Of a stretch of DNA of 64,000 nt, positions 11,133 through 21,875 are shown one piece after another; the first letter of the stretch is position 1; each line of letters starts with the position of its first letter. Both the position numbers and the translations under genes were made by a program. The stretch is from Euleptes europaea (Eukaryota; Chordata; Lepidosauria; Squamata; Sphaerodactylidae): contig NC_079323.1 of the NCBI RefSeq assembly GCF_029931775.1, forward strand, positions 593,001 to 657,000, read 5' to 3'. Below the pieces are notes generated by a model. It was not told where the DNA came from. It saw only the letters and a program-made list of their open reading frames with translations, and made no database searches.

Positions 11133-11285
11133 AGATCATAGAATCATAGAGGTGGAAGGGACCACCAGGGCCATCAAGTCCAACCCCCCCGCACAATGCA
11201 GGAAATTCACAACTACCTCACCCCTCCACACCCCTAGTGACCAGAAGATGGCCAAGATGCCCTCCCTCTCATCATCTGCCTAGAT
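11133..11285 (-). repeat. CR1 LINE 3' end
   Basis: Reads atagaatcatagaggtggaa from the left edge, the reverse complement of the CR1 terminus seen at 1-254. Confidence 0.8.
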
Positions 11286-11392
11286 CGTCCTGCTCTAAGT
11301 TATGCAAGCGAAGTGGGAGAACTTTGAAGGGTAAATGCACCCGGGTTGCAAGCTCCAGGTTGGGAAATACCTGCAGAAAGAGTTGGTTCTGG

Positions 11393-11754
11393 TCCGACCT
11401 TCTGTTTTCTGTTGCCCCAAAAGGTCAGACCAGAACCAACGGGTTGAAATTAAATCAAAAGTTTCCATCTAGACATTTGGAAGAATTTTCTAACCATTAG
11501 AGGAGTCCCTCGGTGGAACAGGCTTCCTCGGGAGGTGGTGAGCTCTCCTTCTTGGAGGTTTTTAAGCAGAGGCTAGATGGCCATCTGTCAGCAATGCTGA
11601 TTCTATGACCGTAGGCAGATCATGAGAGGGAGGGCATCTTGGCCATCTTCCGGGCATGGAGTAGGGGGTCGCTGGGGGTGTGGGAGTGGGGAGGTAGTTG
11701 TGAATTTCCTGTATTGTGCAGGGGGTTGGTGGTCCCTTCCAACTCTATGATTCT
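11393..11754 (+). repeat. CR1 LINE 3' end
   Basis: Plus-oriented CR1 tail starting in the caaaaggtcagaccagaacc block and ending in ttccaactctatgattctag. Confidence 0.8.
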
Positions 11755-11757
11755 AGG

Positions 11758-12003
11758 GGTGGAGCCTGAGGGCAGGGTTTAGGGAGGGACTTCAGTAGGG
11801 TATAATGCCATAGAGTCCACCTTCCAGAAAGGCCATTTTCTCCAGGGGAACTGGATGGGTGTGTGTGTGTGGGGAGGGGGGTGTAATTCGATATAGTCCA
11901 CCCTCTGAAGATGCCACTTGCTCCTAGAAACTATATAGATCCTGCAGATCAGTTGTAATTCCCAAAGACTCCCAGGCCCCCTCTGGAAGTTGGCCACCTC
12001 CCC
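11758..12003 (-). repeat. hAT miniature element, diverged
   Basis: Reverse-oriented, degraded copy of the TAGGGTTGCC miniature family (ggagcctgagggcagggttt, then ccattttctccaggggaact, then ctggaagttggcca). It carries an internal insertion of GT-rich sequence. Termini are not intact. Confidence 0.55.
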
Positions 12004-12204
12004 TATGAGGCAGCCTCTGCGGCTCTTCCATGCAGAAAAGGGATGGTTCGTCAAATGAAGCCGGGGTAGAGAGAAGGGACAATTTTTTATCCCTCCCCCG
12101 TATTACTCGGAGTGGGGAGCCCCTAGTTGTCAGGAAATAGGACTGACTGACGGAAATAGTTCTTTATCCTACAAGTAATTAAACTGGAATTCACTGGCAG
12201 TGCC

Positions 12205-12325
12205 AGGAGGGATGGCCGAGAGCCTAGACGGCTGTCACAGGAGCTGCTGCCAATCTGAGCAGACAATACCAACCTTGATGACCCGAAAGACTGATCCACT
12301 AGAAGGCAGCTTCATGTGTTCAGAG
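12205..12325 (+). repeat. tRNA-Ala-type SINE, 3' fragment
   Basis: Body and tail blocks only (gctgctgccaatctgagcag, then aaggcagcttcatgtgttca). Confidence 0.55.
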
Positions 12326-13290
12326 GCCTCTCAGCCATTTGCTGGCCTCTGTGTGAGAAAGGATACTGGGGACTCGCTGGGCCATTGGCCTGGGCATCTT
12401 CAGTCAAAAAGACCTGGTGGTAAAACCAAAGCCTAACTGTGGAGCCAGTTCTGGGTTCGAGAGGCTGCAAGTCCCATAGAAGGGTTGGCTGCTTAGGGCA
12501 AAGTAGGCTGCCTTCTGTAGGGCTGGACCGTCCGTTCCCCTCGCTCAGTAGGGGCAGCAGCTCAGGCGCAGAAAGGCCTTTCCCTGCTTGGCTAGCCCAG
12601 TCCCCGGGAGCTGAACTTTGACCTGGGGTCCTGCTAGCTGTGGCCGACTCTGAAGCAGGACACGGCATTCCATCCAGGAAAGGTTGTGCTCTTACAGACA
12701 ACAAGAGGTATTTCGCGAAGCAAGAGTAAACAAAACAAGAAAACGTCTGGCTTCAAACTCTAAATCCAATTGCCTTGATAAGCTGTGGTCCGTTACCAAC
12801 CCTTTTGCTTTGCTTCTCCTTGCGAGGGCCTACTCTGCAAGGAGAGCGTGAATTTTCCCCAAACGAGGAACCAGGAACGGAGATGGCTGGGTTTTCCTCT
12901 ACATCCCACTTGTAGGAACAGGTCCCAGAGCCCCCAGCTTCCAAAAGTCTTCTGAAGCCACGACAGTTCACAAGGCCAAGCGCCAGCCTTTCGGGCCAAG
13001 GGGGCTTTCTGAGGCACATGGGCAGAGATGGTGGGGGCAAGGAGCTGCCCTCTCCCTTGGGAGTGGGGGGACAGGTAAATAGGAGCGTGGAAGAGCTCTG
13101 CCTGCCTTTGCTCTTACACAGACGTTGCTGTGGCCCTCACACAAGGCGGCCGGCCCCAAACCCCGCCCAGCTGCCCACGCCTGTGATGGGTATTGAAAAG
13201 CAAGCAGCTTCAGGCCTGACCCAGATCCACCCCCTCATTCTTCCTCAGATTCCCCGAAAGAAGGACCCGAGGAACAGCCGGCCACGGAAT
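12326..13290. other. No gene recognised
   Basis: Non-coding sequence downstream of the borealin 3' UTR. Overlapping open frames on both strands reflect GC-rich composition. No conserved exon seen. Confidence 0.45.
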
Positions 13291-13314
13291 GACAAGAGGA
13301 AGAAACATTTAAAC

Positions 13315-13320
13315 TTTAAT
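13315..13320 (-). terminator. Candidate poly(A) signal of borealin gene
   Basis: ATTAAA on the minus strand, about 520 bp past the borealin stop codon. It is the nearest good hexamer I noticed and would give a 3' UTR of ordinary length. Confidence 0.4.
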
Positions 13321-13841
13321 GCAGAATTCAATTTAGCCAAAAGCCCTCAGGCACAACACTTGAACCATAAACTACAAGAAGAAACACTGCTAATTCAAAG
13401 ACCGCCCTCCCCCAGGTCAAACAATGACACACCTGTCAGTTAGAAACAGGTAAGGGCGAGGAAAGAGAAAAAGAGCCCCCTCCCCCCAGCTTTGAGCACT
13501 GGCTGCTCCAGAAAGACTTGGGCCCCACTCCGGGAGAACGACACGGCACAGCACTGCAGGTAGGTCGGGGGTGTGTGGACTCGGAGAGCTCGTGGTTGGC
13601 CCCGGATCTGGCCCGGTGGAGGCAAAGCCAGGGGCTGAGTGGAGGAGGCAGGCTGGGACGCTCTCTCTGACCCCCTCAGAGAAGACAACCCCCCCCCCAG
13701 CAGTTAGAAAACAAAAGGCGGGGGATGCGCTTGAAGAGCAGGCCACTCTGAGGAGGCCCCACGGCAGAAGAGCTGCGACCCCGTCCTTTGGAGGCTGCGC
13801 GGACCCAGAAGAAGCCCAGGCCCCGCCACCCGGGCCAGGCC

Positions 13842-16800
13842 TCACTTGAAGGAGTGCTTGATGGTGCCGCACAGATTCGCCAGCTGCACCTAGGAGAAGA
13901 GGATATGGCCTCGCTCAGCCCTCTAGCCACTTGGCAGAAGGGGCTCACGGCATGGGACAGTGCTGCTCTGGGATGGTGGTGGGGGGGAGGAGAGGACAAC
14001 TGACCAGGCATCCCCGGAGGCAGGGTCCAAAGAGGCAGCCCCCTCTCTCCAATGAGAAGGGAGAATAAGAGGGTGTTCTCTCTGCCCCCATTCTGCCTGG
14101 ACCAGAGCTGCAAAAGAGGACCCTCCTCCAGGGAAAGCAGAACAAGGGGGAGGGGAAGCTTCTTCCCCTAGAATGGCCACAGGACCAAGACCAGAGCAGA
14201 GGGGCTGCCCTGGCAGATTGCTCCCCCTCCCCAAGGCTTCTCTGCCGTCCTGTCCCTGCACCTCCTAACCAAACAGCTAACTGGAGAAACAAGGACTGAA
14301 CCCGGGGGCCTTCTGCCTTGCCTGCCTCTTTCGCCAAACCCAGGAGACCCACCTCCAGGGCCAGAGAGCTGGGGGCTGCCCAGCCGGAAGCCAGGGAGGG
14401 AGAAATGCGTGCACCTCTCACTGAAGACAGAGAAGTGATCAGGCAAGTATGCAGGGGGGGAGGGGGGGAGAGAGCCTGAAACCTCACCCTTTGGCCCCAT
14501 AACTAACTAGAATTGGAGCCACTGCAAATTCTAGAGGGGTAGCCCCGTTTGTCTATTGCAGCAAGACCCCGATCACTTTCCTCACTGCACCTCCAGCACG
14601 TGCCATTCACACGGGGTCAAGAGAACGAAGGAGCCATCAGGGGCAATCCATCCAGCTTTGCTCAACTGGTTTGTCTTGATAATGGCAGTTCCCCCTGCAT
14701 GATTAACTCTGAATGGGAACGGTCTTTTCTGGATTCCTTTGCACGTGACCTTGTTCCGTCTCACCCAGGACTTCATGTATCCCACAGTCCTTTTGCCAAT
14801 CTCCTCATCCCACTCCGGGAGGCACACAGTACAGCTGACGAAATGGGCTCTAGTCCACAAAACCTCCTGCTAGCCCACCCGCTGGTCTGAATTTAAGAGG
14901 CAACAAAAATCCAACTCCAGAGGATCTCTTTGTGAGCAAAGAACAAACCTGGGCAGCAGTAAAGCACTGGGTGGGATGGCTGGGGCAGGGGGACTCTGGG
15001 CTCTGTGAAAGGACTCACCGACAGCTTCTTCACGCTCCCCAGGGTGCCTGGATTCAAGTGCATCAGGTCCTGCTTGGAAAGCTTGCTGGCTCTTAAGCAG
15101 ATGCTCTGCAAAGAAGAGGGAAAGAGGCCATCAACTCCCCCCCCCACACCTTTGGGGAGGGAGGGGCTCATGCCCAGCTAGCAAAGAAGAGTCCAGGGAC
15201 TGCAGGCAGCTGCCTGGCCCAGGGAAGGGTAGCGCCTCTCCCCAGATGAGAGATTTCACACACACACACCCCAGCTTCTCTGGCCGTACCTCTCCTCCCC
15301 CAGCAGGGACGGTGATGAAGATGTCGCTGGTGGCCGCAAGGGGGCTGCCGTTTGCAGAGATGCTGAAGACCCGCTCTTGAGCCGCGGGAGCACGCAGGCC
15401 GGGTGTTTTGAAGACACTGGGGCAGGGGCCGGGGGGAAAGAAAAGCCCTCCGTAAGAAGCACTCCACAACAAGCCGTTTCCCGCAAGGACACCCAAACCG
15501 GCAGAAGCATGGGGCACCAAGCACCGCACATGATCAAGTCAGAGGTGGTATGGAAGAAGCCTTCCACAGGCAGGCCTGAGTGTGTGCCAGCGTGGCAGGG
15601 CGCTCCAGCCACAACCAGAGCTGCCACCGTAGGAGCTCCGATGGGCCATCAGGGAGCGGCTAAAACTGCCGCAAAGCCCCCCCTCCAGAGATTCGTTCCC
15701 GTCGCCAAGTTCTGACCAAGGCGGGCAGGGAGCTGGCGTGGCTCACCTGGAATCAAACTTCGGGGTGAGCAGAGGGGTGGTTCCCTTGAGGGCAGCTGAG
15801 TGGGCGGTCTGGCTGACCGTCGGAGTGACAAAGTTACCTTTGCTGGACCTGCGAAAGAAGGCCGCCAGAGGTGAGCAGCTTCCCTGGCCTTGAGGGGACA
15901 GGGGGGGCTTCCACTCCCCCACCCCTTCTAGCCCTTTACCTCCTGCTCAAACGCGTAGACCTGGCCGGGGGAGGCCTGCCCCTCCTTGACCCCGGGGGAG
16001 CCTTTTTGGTGGAGGTCTTTGCCTGAAAGACACAAGAAGTAGTCGGCCTCTGTCCCCACTCTACTAGCAGTTCCCAGGCTGGCGGAGCTGTGTCCGGTGA
16101 GCAGAGAACAGCCGTGAGCCCAGCAAGGGACGAGAGACATCGAGACATTAAGAACATAAGAAAAACCCTGCTGGATCAGACCCAGGCCCATCAAGGCCAG
16201 CAGTCTGTTCACACAGTGGCCAACCAGGTGCCTCCAAGAAGCCCCCAAACAAGACGCTAGAAGCATTATCCTGCCTGTTCTCCACAGCACCTAACATAAT
16301 GGGCATGCTCCTCTAAGACAGGAGAGAATAGGTATGCATCATGACTAGAATCCATTTTTACTAGTAGCCATGAATAGCCTTCTCCTCTGTGAACACGTCC
16401 GCTCCCCTCTTGAAGCCTTCCAAGTTGGCAGCCATCACCACATCCTGGGGCAGGGAGTTCCACAATTTAACTATGTATTGTGTGAATACTTCCTTTTGTC
16501 AGTTTTGAATCTCTCACCCTCCAGCTTCAGCAGATGACCCCGCATTCTAGTATCATGAGAGAGGGAGAAAAGCTTCTCCCTGTCCACTCTCTTCAAACCG
16601 TGCATTGCTCCCCTTCCTGCAGAATCTGCATTCCCAAGAGCTGGAGACTCCGTGGCGGGGGGCACTGAGGCGCGTGGGGCTGGACTCAGCACAGGCTAGC
16701 AGCAACCTCAGTCTGCCCTCCCACCCCTGTAAACTCCTTCTCGGATGTTGTGCAAGAACACAAACCACGTTTACACAGACTCTCTCTTGGCGGGGGGGCG

Positions 16801-18707
16801 GGAGGGGGCTTTCATGCTCCAACGTCTGCTGAAGAATGGCATACAGAAGCATTCCTCCCCTTGGGCAGTGTCATGCCAACCCCTGGCCGTCCATGACTGC
16901 ATCCAGCGCAGACCGTCAAGGAGGGCCAGGGGGGGCAGATCAGCCTGCAGCTCACCCAGGCCTGAAGAGCAGAGCTCTGGGGCCTCCGCAGAGGAATTTA
17001 CCTTCTGCAGTTTCTGGACGCTGGACTCCAGGGCTCCACACGCATCACTCCCCAGCCTGGATCGCTTCCCTGCAGGCAGGATCGGCTGCCCCGCTCCTTC
17101 TTCTTCTATGGTCTCAATAGCCTGCTTGACTTTCTTAGCTGGGGTTGGGGGGGGGGAGATCAAAAGACAGTCTTTTCCCAAAGATATCAGAGTGGCAACT
17201 GGGTCCCTGCCCACCTCACAACACCCGCCCCCCCGGGAGGTAGGGGAGGCACAGAGAAAGAGGCGGGTTCCAGATCACCTGGGGAGCTTTTGGGCTGAAG
17301 GAGTTGGAGCCCACTTGGCCTCAGCCTTGGCTCCTCTCCACCAACCACAGCCCCTTTTGACCTTTAAGACCAACCTTTCCTGACTGTTTTGAGGGGCGTC
17401 TGAACGGCTTCCGCTGCCAGCTTGGTAATTTCCAGTATATCCAGGTCAACCTGCAAGGAAAAGAAGCGCTCAAGCAAGGCCGGCTCCCTGGGTTGGCCAA
17501 CACCGCAGGCGGGACGGAGGATACCTACCATGGCAGCCTTCTCCAGGGCCTTTTCACCTCCTCCCAGAGCTGGAGAGACAAAAGGTCTTCATTAGAGCAG
17601 AGCAGCAGCCCTCCATCTCGGGGAAAGCGAGAAGAGGCTGGATGAAGTGATCCCCTGGGTTCGAGGTCTCCCCTTTTCCCCCCTGTGCTGCTCCTGGCGT
17701 GCTCACAAAGTTCAATGGGAGCAAGTCTGGAAGCCGCCTCTTGCCCCTGGTGCCAAAGGGCTTGGAAAATGCGTCCCCAGCCTAGTGACTCCACGACAAA
17801 ATGCAAACAGCCTCCGACCCCATGGATCACTCGCAGGTGCTGGAGTTGCTAACTGGGCAGCTCCAGGAGACCTAAGCACCCCTCTGCCCCCCACCCCCTC
17901 ACACACACCAGAACTGCATACCGTAGTAGCTGACCCAGTTCATCTCCTGCAGAGCTGCAGGCAGGCGTAGAAATTCCATGTTGTACATGTTGTCACTCTC
18001 CTTACATAAGCCCTCGCTGTCCACCAGGATCTGATCTTTGCGTGTCTGGACTGCAAAGAAAGGCTGGCCTGGGAATGGGGCACGAGCACCGGAGCCCCTG
18101 AGGCCTGTCTTGGTGTGTTAGGGACTTTCTGTGCTCCACAGGTGTACAGGGGGGAAAGGGTGGCCTCCAAGTTGCGTCTCCTGCCAGCTTGGCAGATTCC
18201 GGGGCTGAAAAGCCCAGCCTGCACCGAAGCGCCACAGAACCATCCCAAGGCAAACACACCAGAGGCCTTTTTGGCGAACTCCACTTGGAACCCTGGGAGC
18301 CAGTGTGGTGTCGTGGTTAAGAGCGGTGGACTCTGATCTGGAGAACCGGGTTTGATTCCCCACTCCTCCACATGAGCAGCGGAAGCTAATCTGGTGATTT
18401 CCCGCAAGTGAGACTAGAAATGTAACAAATGCTAGAACAATAGTTCCATATCCCACTCCAAAAGAAGACTTGAAGCACCTGGCAATAAAACAGCCGCAAC
18501 ATAAAACCGTAACACCCTGGAGGAGAGCGGGGTGCAGGATCGGACCCCAGCCATCCAAAACAGACCCCGCCCCTTCACAGCCCCTCCCCTCCAGGAAGAG
18601 AGGCGGTTACCTTCCTGGTCGAAGTCCTTCAGAAACGCATCCAACTTTTTGTTTCTCAGGGTATTTTTACTGGAGCCTCGGGCGGCTTTCTTCCTGGAAG
18701 GAGCCAT
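13842..18707 (-). CDS. CDCA8-like: Borealin (chromosomal passenger complex subunit)
   Basis: Ten coding exons on the minus strand, all with GT..AG borders: 18611-18707, 17922-18050, 17529-17569, 17375-17450, 17002-17138, 15940-16022, 15747-15848, 15290-15416, 15019-15105 and 13842-13889. They sum to 927 nt in one open frame, 308 residues (human CDCA8 is about 280). Borealin joins survivin, INCENP and Aurora B, and targets the complex to centromeres and the midzone. The N-terminal helical region contains FLKDFDQE (24-31), [11 protein letters not shown] and MNWVSYY (exon 2), matching the INCENP/survivin-binding part. The middle is basic and S/T-rich. The C-terminal dimerisation domain has VFKTPGL, NGSPLA and TVPAGGGE (exon 8) and ends HSFK. 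Start is ATG 18707 within an exon whose acceptor is at 18718-18719. Introns show it is not a retrocopy. It could instead be the paralogue borealin-2 (CDCA9), since human CDCA8 is not globin-linked. I cannot decide by eye. Confidence 0.93.
16145..16612 (-). repeat. CR1 LINE 3' end in borealin intron 5
   Basis: Starts at the left with aagaacataagaaaaaccct, the reverse of a CR1 terminus, and continues into the ORF2 C-terminal region (the same block as 48.4-49.0 kb). It lies between coding exons 5 and 6 and does not touch splice sites. Confidence 0.8.
18296..18400 (+). repeat. Sauria-type SINE (variant B), 5' part
   Basis: Head and B-box region only (gtggtgtcgtggttaagagc, gtttgattccccactcctcc), in borealin intron 1, opposite to the gene. 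Confidence 0.7.
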
Positions 18708-18716
18708 GGCCGGAAT

Positions 18717-18720
18717 CCTA
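18717..18720 (-). other. Splice acceptor upstream of borealin ATG
   Basis: On the minus strand a pyrimidine-rich stretch ends in ccccatag, and the exon begins at 18717, ten bases before the ATG. So a non-coding leader exon must lie further upstream. Confidence 0.6.
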
Positions 18721-18837
18721 TGGGGAACATGAGAAGAAATGGGTTAAAAGTGCAGCCCAGAGGGAGGGACGGAGGCGTCTTCAAGGAGGCACTTGGGACC
18801 CAGCCTGGTGCCATGGGTGGAACGCCGGACCTGGATA

Positions 18838-19300
18838 AGAACGAAAGAAAAGGCCCCGTGCTGGATCAGACCCAGAAGGCCCATCAAGCCCAGCAGTCTC
18901 TTCACACAGTGGCCCCCCGGGAAGCCCACAAACAAGGCGACTGCAGCAGCAGCATTGACCCTGCCTGTGTTCCTTTGTGTGTGTTAAGTGCCGTCAAGTC
19001 GCTTCCGACTCATGGCGACCCCATGAATGAAAGTCCTCCAAAATGTCCTGTCTTTGACAGCCTTGCTCAGGTCTTGCAAACTGAAGGCTGTGGCTTCCTT
19101 TACAGTGTTCCTTTACAGCACCTGATATAACAGGCTCCTCTGATCCTGGAGATACTAGGTGTTAATCATGACTAGCGACCATTTTGACTAGTGGCCATGG
19201 ACAGCCCTCTCCTCCATGAACATGTCCACTCCCCTCTTCAAGGCGTCCAAGTTGGCCGCCATCCCCACATCCTGGGGCGGGGAGTTCCACCATTTACCCA
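18838..19300 (-). repeat. CR1 3' end interrupted by a BovB-tail fragment
   Basis: CR1 3' sequence in minus orientation (18838-18965 and about 19111-19300). It is split by 18970-19110, which carries gtgttaagtgccgtcaagtc and tcatggcgacccc, the characteristic 3' end shared by BovB LINEs and BovB-mobilised SINEs. Lies in the borealin leader intron. Confidence 0.7.
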
Positions 19301-19529
19301 TGGACCCGGGTTCGAGTCCCTGGTCTGCCTTGGGAGCCGCCTGGGCGGCCTTGGCCCAGCCCCTCACGCCCACCCTGACCGACCTCGCGGGGCTGTTGTG
19401 AGGATGGAGGGGTCCCAACGGGGGGGAGAAGTGGGGGGGGCGGCGGGCGGGAGGCCAAGAGTCAGCCGGGGGGGGGGAAGCAGAGCGCAGCAGGGGGGCC
19501 CCACGGAAGCCCCCTCCCCCTCCACTCAC

Positions 19530-19600
19530 GCACGTTGCGGCCGGGCGCGGAATCGGGACCCGCCGCCGCCCTCCTCAACCGCCGCCCTCAACCGCCGCCA
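19530..19600 (-). other. Probable non-coding first exon of borealin
   Basis: A strong donor (GTGC|GTGAG on the minus strand, exon edge at 19530) sits just downstream of the CCAAT/E2F cluster and pairs in principle with the acceptor at 18718-18719. The upstream limit (transcription start) is a guess. Confidence 0.45.
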
Positions 19601-19772
19601 AATTGAAACTGCGGCGCCTCCGGGACCGCCGGCCAATCAGCGGCGCCTCCGGGACGGCCGGCCAATCAGCGGCGGCCGCGCACCGAGGCGCCGGGGCCAG
19701 AGCGGCCGCGGAAACCCCGAGAGCGCCGCCCTGCCGGCGGAGGAGACCCGGCGCGCCCGCAGAGGCTCTGCC

Positions 19773-19897
19773 GCTGAGCCGGGGCCCCTGCAGCCTTGGC
19801 ACGGCAGGAGGCCACCCTGCAGGGAGCTCGTGCAGCGCACGAGCTCCCTGCAGGGTGGCCTCCTGCCGTGCCAAGGCTGCAGGGCCCCCGGCTCAGC
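19773..19897. repeat. 61-bp near-perfect inverted repeat (hairpin)
   Basis: Left arm 19773-19833 and right arm 19837-19897 are reverse complements with one mismatch and a 3-base loop (agc). It lies inside the borealin CpG island. I see no target duplication at its edges. Confidence 0.9.
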
Positions 19898-20173
19898 TTG
19901 GCATGCAGGTTCAATCCCCACCCCCGAATCCAGGCTGATAAACAACCGTTCAGAGCCAGAGGTCTCCATTCAGACACTTTCCCCTCCCCTCCCCACCCTT
20001 GGTTGTGATCGCCCCAGACGTTCCCTACAAGTATGGGGCGATTCCCCCAGGGGTTCAAGGACCCTTGTGGGGCTGGCCTGCTCATGGGCGAAGGGATGCT
20101 CCTGGCAGCCCCAGAGAGGCAGCAGGAGGTCTCGTGCTCTCACCAGATTCCCCTTCCAGCCCCATGCACCCAA

Positions 20174-20233
20174 CTAGGGTTGCCAACCTCCAGATACTAG
20201 CTGGAGACCTGCTATTGCAATTGGCAACCCTGT
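20174..20233 (+). repeat. hAT miniature element, internally deleted
   Basis: Both terminal motifs (tagggttgccaacctccaga and ggcaaccct) are present only about 60 bp apart, so the middle is deleted. Confidence 0.5.
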
Positions 20234-20506
20234 TGTGGGAGAAGCCCCCCTGCTGCTTGTGTCCCACGCTGCACCTGGTCCTGGGGGCACTGAATGACCC
20301 ACTGAATGGTCCCAGCGGCCTGGAGTGGGGGGGGGGGAGAGAAGGGGAGGAGGGTTAGGGTTGCCAGGGCCCTCTTTGCCATCGGTGGGAGGTTTTTGGG
20401 GCGGAGCCTGAGGAGGGCAGGGCTTGGGGAGGGGAGGGACTTCAGTGCCATAGAGTCCAATGGCCAAAGCGGCCATTTCCTCCAGGGGAACTGATCTCTA
20501 TCAGCT

Positions 20507-20711
20507 TAGGGTTGCCAACTGCCAGGTAGTAGCAGGAGATCTCCTGCTAATTCAACTGATCTCCAGCCGATAGAGATCAGTTCACCTGGAGAAAAATGGC
20601 CGCTTTGGCCATTGGGCTCTATGGCATTGAAGCCCCTCCCCAAACCCCGCCCTCCTCAGGCCCCGCCCCAAAAATCTCCCGCCGGTGGCGAAGAGGGACC
20701 TGGCAACCCTA
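20507..20711 (+). mobile_element. hAT miniature element with perfect 8-bp TSD
   Basis: Begins TAGGGTTGCC and ends GGCAACCCTA. It is flanked by tatcagct at 20499-20506 and 20712-20719, an exact 8-bp duplication as made by hAT transposases. Non-coding, 205 bp. Confidence 0.85.
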
Positions 20712-20769
20712 TATCAGCTGGAGATCAGTTGTAATAGCAGGACATCTCCAGCTACTACCTGGAAGTTGG

Positions 20770-21275
20770 AATTCAAAATATAGCACAAGACAATTGTTTC
20801 TAAAATGAGGAAACCAAACAATAGCAACTCATGCTATTACAGATATATATTGGAAACATTCAATAACCACAATTCTGGAGCAAAGAAATGTGTATCACAA
20901 TTGGTCTAAGTAAGACCCCAGCCCTCAGCATAAGGCTTTACAATGCAAAATATAAGCCAAAATGTTCAGACCTTATTTAGTCCGTATTGATAATTTCATA
21001 ATAATAATTTCATAATTTCAAAAAATTGAATAAGGACTGAGCATTTTGGCTTATATTTTGCATTGTAAAGCCTTATGCTGAGAGCTGGGGTCTTACTTAG
21101 ACCAATTGTGATATACATTTCTTTGCTCCAGAATTGTGGTTATTGAATGTTTCCAATATATATCTGTAATAGCATGAGTTGCTATTGTTTGGTTTCTTCA
21201 TTTTAGAAACAATTGTCTTGTGCTATATTTTGAATTCCACACTCCTGACTAAGCACTTGCAAGCCGTTTTTTGAT
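20770..21275. mobile_element. Fold-back insertion, ~210-bp arms, 17-bp TSD
   Basis: Arms 20768-20978 and 21029-21238 are almost perfect reverse complements around a ~50-bp AT-rich loop. The insertion is flanked by tactacctggaagttgg (20753-20769 and 21276-21292), a 17-bp duplication of the host element. No coding sequence. The long duplication suggests target-primed retrotransposition rather than a cut-and-paste MITE. Confidence 0.8.
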
Positions 21276-21301
21276 TACTACCTGGAAGTTGGCAACCCTA
21301 G

Positions 21302-21545
21302 AAGGAGGGGGTGGGCTCCCTCTGATAGCTGAGAAGTCTGCCAGCGTGGGGGACCCCCCTCCTGGCACTGCTCAGAGCAGCCTTGGCATGGCTTTACTCT
21401 CCCTCCCTCCCTCTCCCCCTCCCCCTCTGTATGCAGAGCTTTCCCAGATGGGCCAGGCAGGGGTGGAAAGAAACCCAGCGTCAGGTGTAGCAACCCAAAC
21501 AGGCCAGGAGGGAGAGCCAGTGACCTTCCCCTGTTCTCTGCCACT
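21302..21545. other. No gene recognised
   Basis: GC-rich, with a CT-rich microsatellite around 21400-21430. Non-coding. Confidence 0.4.
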
Positions 21546-21549
21546 GGCA

Positions 21550-21800
21550 TTTATGTATATGTATTTATGCATTTATTTCTTTATGCATTTATTATTATTC
21601 TGTCCTGCTCTCCCCAACATAGCTGGGCTCAGAGCAGCTGACAACAAAAGTTAAACACATTAAATACATTAAAGTCAATAAATACATTAAAACCATTTGT
21701 ATAGTTATATTAAAATTCCCATATATCCAACAATTACTAAAACCAGAATATGCTGGTGGTAATAAGTACCTAAATGGCACAACTCAGCCGTGTCTCCGGT
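21550..21800 (-). repeat. L2/CR1-type LINE 3' tail
   Basis: Starts with ttattt repeats at the left, followed by a ctgtcctgctctccccaaca block and cagagcagctgacaac, the reverse of the L2-like 3' end widespread in lizards. Confidence 0.5.
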
Positions 21801-21875
21801 GTGCAAGACCAACCCATTAAGAATTTCTACCCAAGCATAGAAGACGGCAGCCTTTCCTCCGGACCAACAAGCCAG

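Larger units (their letters stand above)
19260..19900. promoter_or_regulatory. CpG island, borealin promoter
   Basis: Very CpG-dense stretch at the 5' end of the minus-strand borealin gene. It contains two CCAAT boxes (19633-19637 and 19662-19666, ATTGG on the gene strand) 29 bp apart within a tandem duplication, and an E2F-like TTTGGCGGC at 19594-19602 (minus). Paired NF-Y sites with E2F are usual in promoters of G2/M genes such as borealin. No TATA box is seen on the gene strand. Confidence 0.6.
20356..21301 (-). repeat. hAT miniature element carrying two later insertions
   Basis: Reverse-oriented copy of the TAGGGTTGCC family. Its body is interrupted first by another copy of the same family (20507-20711) and again by a fold-back insertion (20770-21275). 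The far terminus ggcaaccctag is at 21291-21301. Confidence 0.75.

Noticed and set aside
19191-20177. 328-residue open frame across the CpG island
   Set aside because: GC-rich composition suppresses stops. It runs antisense to the borealin promoter and through the hairpin, with low-complexity Arg/Pro/Gly content.
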